Part shown: positions 41,784-45,483 of the stretch, piece after piece
Layout of the letters: the number at the start of each line of letters is the position of its first letter
How positions within the stretch are numbered: the first letter of the stretch is position 1
Source: Candidatus Rokuibacteriota bacterium
Lineage (GTDB): Bacteria; Methylomirabilota; Methylomirabilia; Rokubacteriales; CSP1-6
Length of the DNA: 45,483 nucleotides
Reading direction: 5' to 3'
Assembly: GCA_003220435.1 (NCBI GenBank)
Contig: QHSL01000099.1
Location: forward strand, 1 to 45,483
Position numbers and translations under genes: made by a program
Notes under the pieces: model-generated
Seen by the model: only the letters and a program-made list of their open reading frames with translations
Told to the model about the DNA's origin: nothing
Databases searched by the model: none

Positions 41784-43015
41784 GCCTGACGGTCTTCACC
41801 AACGCCGTCGTCATCGACTGCACGGGCGCCGATCCTCTCGAGGGCGCCGCGGTCGTCGTGGAGGACGACCGCATCAAGGAAGTGGCGCCGCGCGGAAAGG
41901 TTGGCCCGCTGCCGGGGCCGGTGACGACGCTCGACTGCCGGGGCGCCACGCTGATGCCCGGGCTCACCGACGCCCACGTCCACATCTGCGCGGTCGAGGG
42001 CAACATCACCGATCAGCACCGCTACCTGCCGCCCAGCCTGCTGGCCGCCAAGGCGCTCCGGCGCGCCGAAGAGTGCCTGCGGCAGGGCTTCACGACCGTC
42101 CGCGACGCCGGCGGCGCCGACTACGGCTTCCGCGAGGCCATCAACGAGGGCGTCTACCCCGGGCCGCGGATGCTCGTCTCCGGCAACTACATCTCGCAGA
42201 CCGGCGGCCACGGCGACAAGCGGCGCCGCGCCGAGTGGAACCCGCCGATCGATTGCTGCATCGGCATGGTCGGCTCGATCGCGGACGGCGAGGCGGAGGT
42301 GCGCAAGGCGGTCCGCGAGCAGCTCCGGCGCGACGTGGACCAGATCAAGATCATGGCCTCCGGCGGCGCCATGTCGCCGTCCGACGAGCTCGACACCACG
42401 CAGTACACGATCGGCGAGATGCGGGCGGCCGTCGAGGAAGCGCGGGCGGTCGGCAAGTACGTCCTGTCCCACGCCTACTCGGACCTGGCGGTGCGGAACG
42501 CGATCGAGGCGGGCGTGCGCTCGATCGAGCACGGCAACCTGATCCGCGAAGCGGCCGCCAAGGCCATCAAGGACGCGGGCGCCTTCCTGGTGCCCACGAT
42601 GATCACGTACGAGACGATCTATCGCGAGGGCAAGCGCTACGGGATCGGCGATCATCAGATCCAGAAAATCAACCTGGCCCGCGAGCAGTCCGTGCAGGGG
42701 CTGACCTACGCGTACCGGGCCGGCTGTCAGATCGGCTCCGGCTCCGACCTCCTCGGCGACATGATGGTCCAGCGTGCCGTCGAGTTCGAGCTGAAGGCGC
42801 AGGTGATGAAGCCGATGGAGGTCCTGCTCTCGGCCACCACGGTCAACGCCGCGCTGTTCCGGATGTCGGACAAGATCGGGACCCTCGAGCCCGGCAAGTA
42901 CGCCGACCTGATCGTCGTCGACGGGAATCCGCTCCGGAACCTGCGTGTGTTCCAAAACCAGGACAACTTGAAGGTCATCATGAAGGGCGGAGCCCTCGTG
43001 AAGCGCACCCTGTGA
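41780..43015 (+). CDS. Metal-dependent amidohydrolase (prolidase/imidazolonepropionase-like)
   Basis: 411 residues. The amidohydrolase-superfamily metal site is complete: H66 and H68 in DAHVH, K190 in QIKIMASGG (candidate carboxylated lysine), H231, H251 in IEHGN and D323 in GSGSD. The C-terminal GTLEPGKYADLIVVDGNPL is standard for the family. Relatives cleave Xaa-Pro or Xaa-Arg dipeptides or related amides. Its coupling (ATGA) to a peptide-binding protein supports a cytosolic dipeptidase role for the imported compound, but specificity is not readable. Confidence 0.9.
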   Translation: MSLTVFTNAVVIDCTGADPLEGAAVVVEDDRIKEVAPRGKVGPLPGPVTTLDCRGATLMPGLTDAHVHICAVEGNITDQHRYLPPSLLAAKALRRAEECLRQGFTTVRDAGGADYGFREAINEGVYPGPRMLVSGNYISQTGGHGDKRRRAEWNPPIDCCIGMVGSIADGEAEVRKAVREQLRRDVDQIKIMASGGAMSPSDELDTTQYTIGEMRAAVEEARAVGKYVLSHAYSDLAVRNAIEAGVRSIEHGNLIREAAAKAIKDAGAFLVPTMITYETIYREGKRYGIGDHQIQKINLAREQSVQGLTYAYRAGCQIGSGSDLLGDMMVQRAVEFELKAQVMKPMEVLLSATTVNAALFRMSDKIGTLEPGKYADLIVVDGNPLRNLRVFQNQDNLKVIMKGGALVKRTL

Positions 43016-43028
43016 ACGAGGCCATCGT

Positions 43029-43790
43029 ATGACCACCCACAAGGATTCGATCCTCGATCAGTTCACCCGCCAGGCCGTGCCCTTCAGCACGGCGCCGTCC
43101 ATCAAGGACGAAGCCGCGCTGCGGCTCATCGTGGAGTTCAGCGGCGCCGGCCCCGCCGACACCGTGCTCGACGTCGCCTGCGGCGGCGGCCTCGTCGTCT
43201 GCGCCTTCGCCAAGACGGTGCGCCACGCCACCGGCATCGACCTCACGCCGGCGATGCTCGAGCAGGCCCGGAAGAACCAGACCGCCCAGGGGCTCACGAA
43301 CGTGACGTGGAAGCACGGCGACGTGCTGCCGCTGCCGTTCCCCGACGCGTCGTTCACCATCGTCACCTCGCGGTTTTCCTTTCATCATTTCCTCGACCCG
43401 CTGGCGGTGCTGCGCGAGATGAAGCGCGTGGCCGCGCCCGGCGGCAAAGTGATGGTCGTCGACAGCGCGCCGGCGCCGGACCGCGCCGACGCGTTCAACC
43501 GGATGGAGAAGCTGCGCGATCCCTCGCACGCGCGGGCGATGCCGGTCGACGAGCACAAGAGCCTCTACGCCCGCGCCAGGCTACCCGAGCCGCGGCTGAC
43601 GTGGTACCGGCTCGAGGGCGAGCTCGAAGCCCTGATCGCGCGGTCGTTCCCGAACCCGGGCGACGACGACAAGATGCGCGCCCTCTTCCGGGCCTCGCTG
43701 GCCGACGACGCCCTCGGCATCCAGACCCGGCTCGTGGACGGCCAGATCCGCTATGGCTACCCCGTCGCGGTGCTCGTCGCCGACCGCTGA
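43029..43790 (+). CDS. Class I SAM-dependent methyltransferase (UbiE-like)
   Basis: 253 residues from ATG 43029. The SAM-binding motif is VLDVACGGGLV, followed by TGIDLTPAMLEQAR, KHGDVLPLPFPDASFTIVTS and LREMKRVAAPGGKVMVVD, the usual order for UbiE/MenG-type methyltransferases. The acceptor is unknown. It follows the amidohydrolase by 13 bp and is probably cotranscribed with it. Nothing in the sequence ties it to quinone synthesis. Confidence 0.88.
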   Translation: MTTHKDSILDQFTRQAVPFSTAPSIKDEAALRLIVEFSGAGPADTVLDVACGGGLVVCAFAKTVRHATGIDLTPAMLEQARKNQTAQGLTNVTWKHGDVLPLPFPDASFTIVTSRFSFHHFLDPLAVLREMKRVAAPGGKVMVVDSAPAPDRADAFNRMEKLRDPSHARAMPVDEHKSLYARARLPEPRLTWYRLEGELEALIARSFPNPGDDDKMRALFRASLADDALGIQTRLVDGQIRYGYPVAVLVADR

Positions 43791-43795
43791 CGGCG

Positions 43796-43882
43796 ATGCG
43801 CATCGTCGACCTGAGCTTTTCGATCCGGCCGCACTTCCGCTGGAAGGTGGCGCCCGAGCGGAATAGCTTCCGGGCGTCGTGA
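43796..43882 (+). pseudogene. N-terminal remnant of a cyclase-family (kynurenine formamidase-like) gene
   Basis: ATG 43796 opens a 28-residue frame starting MRIVDLSFSIRPHFRWKVAP and stopping at TGA 43880-43882, 1 bp before the dus ATG. The IVDLSxxIRPHFRWKV start is what I associate with the N-terminus of cyclase-family zinc hydrolases of about 220-300 residues. The catalytic HxGTHxDxPxH block is missing entirely. I read it as a deletion remnant. A functional leader peptide is less likely. Confidence 0.5.
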
Positions 43883-43883
43883 G

Positions 43884-44792
43884 ATGCTGGATCCCGTGAT
43901 CGATCTGTGTCTGGCCCCGATGGCCGCCGTCACCAACGCGCCGTTCCGGCTCGTCTGCCGCGAATGCGGCGCCGGCCCGCTCACCAACGAGGAGATCGAC
44001 GCCAGGGCGCTCCTCCAGAACAGCGCGCGCACCGAGGAACTGACGCGGTTCCTGCCCGAGGAGCATCCGATCGCGATGCAGCTGCTGGGCGCCGACCCCG
44101 ACGTGCTGGCCGAGGCCGCGCGTCGATTGGAGGCGGCCGGCGCCGATGCGATCGACCTCAACATGGGCTGTCCGGTCGCCAAGATCGTCTCCAAGGGCCA
44201 GGGCGCCGCGCTGATGCGCGACCCGCTCGGCGCCGCCGTGGTCTTCCGCACGATGCGCAAGACGATCGGCGTCCGCTTCACGATCAAGATCCGCGGCGGC
44301 TGGGACGAGCGCTCCGTGAACGCCGTGGAGATCGCCCGCATCGCCGAGGGCGAGGGCGTCGACGCGATCACGGTCCACCCGCGGACGCGGTCGCAGCAGT
44401 ACACCGGCGTGGCGCCGTGGGAGATCATCGCGCGGGTCGTCGACGCCGTGGCGCTGCCGGTAGTGGGAAACGGCGACGTCCGCAGCCGCGCCGACGCGGC
44501 GGCGATGGTCGCGGCCACCGGCTGCGCCGCCGTCATGATCGGCCGCGGCGCGCTCGGCGCCCCGTGGATCTTCGCGGCCGGCGAGACGTCGCGCGACGAC
44601 CAGGCCCGGATCATCCGCCGGCATTGCGAGCTGATCGAGACCCACCTGCCGGCGCCCACCGCGCTCTTGCAGCTCAAGAAGCACCTGGCCTGGTACGCCC
44701 GCGGGTTCCCCGGCGCCGCGGCGCTCCGCGAGTCACTCTTCGCGCTGCCGACGCCCGCCGCGGTTCAGGACACGTTCTGGGAGTCGTGGTGA
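43884..44792 (+). CDS. dus: tRNA-dihydrouridine synthase
   Basis: 302 residues from ATG 43884. The FMN-barrel and catalytic features are LAPMAAVTNAPFR, IDLNMGCPVAKIVSKGQGAA with the conserved catalytic-site cysteine C96, TIKIRGGWD, ITVHPRTRSQQYTG and GNGDV. The enzyme reduces specific uridines in tRNA with NADPH. Which Dus subclass it belongs to is not decidable by eye. It overlaps the MaoC gene by GTGA. Confidence 0.93.
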   Translation: MLDPVIDLCLAPMAAVTNAPFRLVCRECGAGPLTNEEIDARALLQNSARTEELTRFLPEEHPIAMQLLGADPDVLAEAARRLEAAGADAIDLNMGCPVAKIVSKGQGAALMRDPLGAAVVFRTMRKTIGVRFTIKIRGGWDERSVNAVEIARIAEGEGVDAITVHPRTRSQQYTGVAPWEIIARVVDAVALPVVGNGDVRSRADAAAMVAATGCAAVMIGRGALGAPWIFAAGETSRDDQARIIRRHCELIETHLPAPTALLQLKKHLAWYARGFPGAAALRESLFALPTPAAVQDTFWESW

Positions 44793-45235
44793 CCCAGCGC
44801 TACTTCGACGACTTCACGGTCGGCGATCGGTTCAAGAGCCCGTCGCGGACCCTCACCGACGCGCACTTCCTGTTCTTCGCGGGCATGACCGGCGACAACC
44901 ATCCGCTCCACTATGATGACGAGTACGGGAAGAAGACGCGCTACGGTCGCCGTGTCGCTCACGGACTACTCCTGACATCCCTGACCGCGGTGGGAGCTTC
45001 TACCCTTGCGCCCGTCATCGAGGAGTCCATCGTCGCGTTCGTCGAGCAGAGCACGCGCTTCCGCGCGCCGGTGTTCATCGGCGACACGATCCAGCCCGAG
45101 CACGAAGTGATCGCGCTCGAGCGCAAGCGGTCGGCGGGCTTGCTGACGCTACGGGTGTCGCTCAGGAACCAGCAGGGCGAGATCGTGCTGGACGGCGAGC
45201 ACCGTTACTTGATCGCCTATCGGCCGACCGCCTGA
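44789..45235 (+). CDS. MaoC-like (R)-specific hydratase
   Basis: 148 residues from GTG 44789, a single hot-dog-fold domain. The hydratase motif GMTGDNHPLHYDDEYGKKTR contains the catalytic Asp/His pair, followed by VAHGLLLTSL. Such proteins hydrate 2-enoyl-CoA to (R)-3-hydroxyacyl-CoA or act on mesaconyl-CoA-like substrates. It is coupled to dus, which is probably only positional. It is the last plus-strand gene before the hairpin-rich convergent gap. Confidence 0.88.
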   Translation: MTQRYFDDFTVGDRFKSPSRTLTDAHFLFFAGMTGDNHPLHYDDEYGKKTRYGRRVAHGLLLTSLTAVGASTLAPVIEESIVAFVEQSTRFRAPVFIGDTIQPEHEVIALERKRSAGLLTLRVSLRNQQGEIVLDGEHRYLIAYRPTA

Positions 45236-45236
45236 C

Positions 45237-45349
45237 TCGGGGGGCCGTCCAGGCCCCGGACACGCGAACCGAATTCGAGGAGCGCCACGGCTCCGCCGGG
45301 GCGCGACGAACGCTGGGGGGCTTGTGGGGCCCGTCGAAGCCCCCCATGT
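45237..45349. repeat. Composite hairpin repeat element between convergent genes, copy B
   Basis: This gap repeats, in inverse orientation, the modules of 17973-18190. GGGGCC-gtcca-GGCCCC is at about 45241-45256. The imperfect AGCGCC-a-CGG/CCG-g-GGCGC hairpin at 45281-45304 is nearly the reverse complement of 18015-18039, including the CGAGGAGCGCCACGGCT core. A 9-bp stem GGGGGGCTT/AAGCCCCCC follows at about 45315-45345. It probably terminates transcription from both sides. Confidence 0.7.
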
Positions 45350-45351
45350 GA

Positions 45352-45483
45352 TCAGAGCAGCGCCGTCAATTGGCCGAGCTCCGGATACTCCAGCCGTGCC
45401 TCGGCGACGTCCAGCTTGAGCAGCCGGAGCGCCTCGGGCACGTGCTTGAGGAAGTATCGCTTCCCCTTGACCACCGAGAGAAA
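45352..45483 (-). CDS. C-terminus of an unidentified gene (cut by window edge)
   Basis: The minus-strand frame is open from the window edge to a TGA at 45354-45352, giving the last 43 residues, starting FLSVVKGKRYFLKHVPEALR and ending in LGQLTALL. It is helical, with Leu, Glu and Lys dominating. It is too little to assign a family. It converges on the MaoC gene across hairpin element B, which supports it being a real gene end. Confidence 0.5.
   Translation of the reverse strand, partial: FLSVVKGKRYFLKHVPEALRLLKLDVAEARLEYPELGQLTALL

Overview
The window is GC-rich, densely packed bacterial chromosome, with many 4-bp start/stop overlaps (ATGA, GTGA, TTGA) and frequent GTG starts. Its content is CoA-thioester catabolism (acyl-CoA dehydrogenases, enoyl-CoA hydratases, class III CoA-transferase, HMG-CoA lyase, MaoC hydratase), several branched-chain-amino-acid-type (Liv) importers, a peptide importer, a stand-alone CoxL-like molybdoenzyme and TCA/methylcitrate enzymes. 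This resembles uncultivated soil or subsurface heterotrophs such as Candidatus Rokubacteria. That placement is an inference from gene content, not a measured assignment. No rRNA, tRNA, CRISPR array or transposase was recognised.

Layout. 1-5106 (+): one tight operon with the end of an aconitase, prpF, an unknown protein, a PlsC-type acyltransferase, a creatininase-family hydrolase with a C-terminal membrane segment, and an enoyl-CoA hydratase-like protein. 5113-7350 (-): a four-domain signalling protein (metallo-beta-lactamase, receiver, cNMP-binding, GGDEF). 7412-15477 (+): acyl-CoA dehydrogenase, MetE-like protein 1, a complete Liv importer (livK-H-M-G-F), a 35-residue mini-ORF and MetE-like protein 2. 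15474-16430 (-): an MBL-fold hydrolase. 16517-17973 (+): a second livG-livF pair, converging on 18196-22914 (-), which holds a small secreted protein, an acyl-CoA-dehydrogenase/DszC-like flavoprotein, livM, livH and livK. 23189-25540 (+): the CoxL-like large subunit. 25575-26129 (+): a TlpA/thioredoxin-like gene with an in-frame TGA exactly at the first redox cysteine codon (motif U-P-T-C), followed by a SECIS-like hairpin, so a probable selenoprotein. 26299-28398: a coiled-coil protein converging on a 574-residue protein of unknown function. 28520-31670 (+): CoA-transferase, enoyl-CoA hydratase and acyl-CoA dehydrogenase. 31737-37493: Dps (-), HMG-CoA lyase and O-methyltransferase (+), citrate synthase (-) divergent from a small HTH protein, a luciferase-like oxidoreductase, a GDSL lipoprotein and a small secreted protein. 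37550-45235 (+): peptide-importer permeases, YfbR, a peptide-binding protein, an amidohydrolase, a methyltransferase, a cyclase remnant, Dus and a MaoC protein. The window closes inside an unidentified minus-strand gene.

The main theme is uptake of small acids, amides or peptides and their breakdown as CoA thioesters feeding the TCA cycle. The points most worth following are the UPTC selenoprotein candidate with its hairpin; the citrate synthase/HTH divergent pair around an AT-rich phased repeat, a split version of an architecture known as one fused protein; a duplicated livK 5' end now heading a mini-ORF coupled to a metE-like gene; two families of hairpin repeats at gene 3' ends; and a 72-bp tandem repeat plus 11-bp hairpin inside the peptide-transporter operon.
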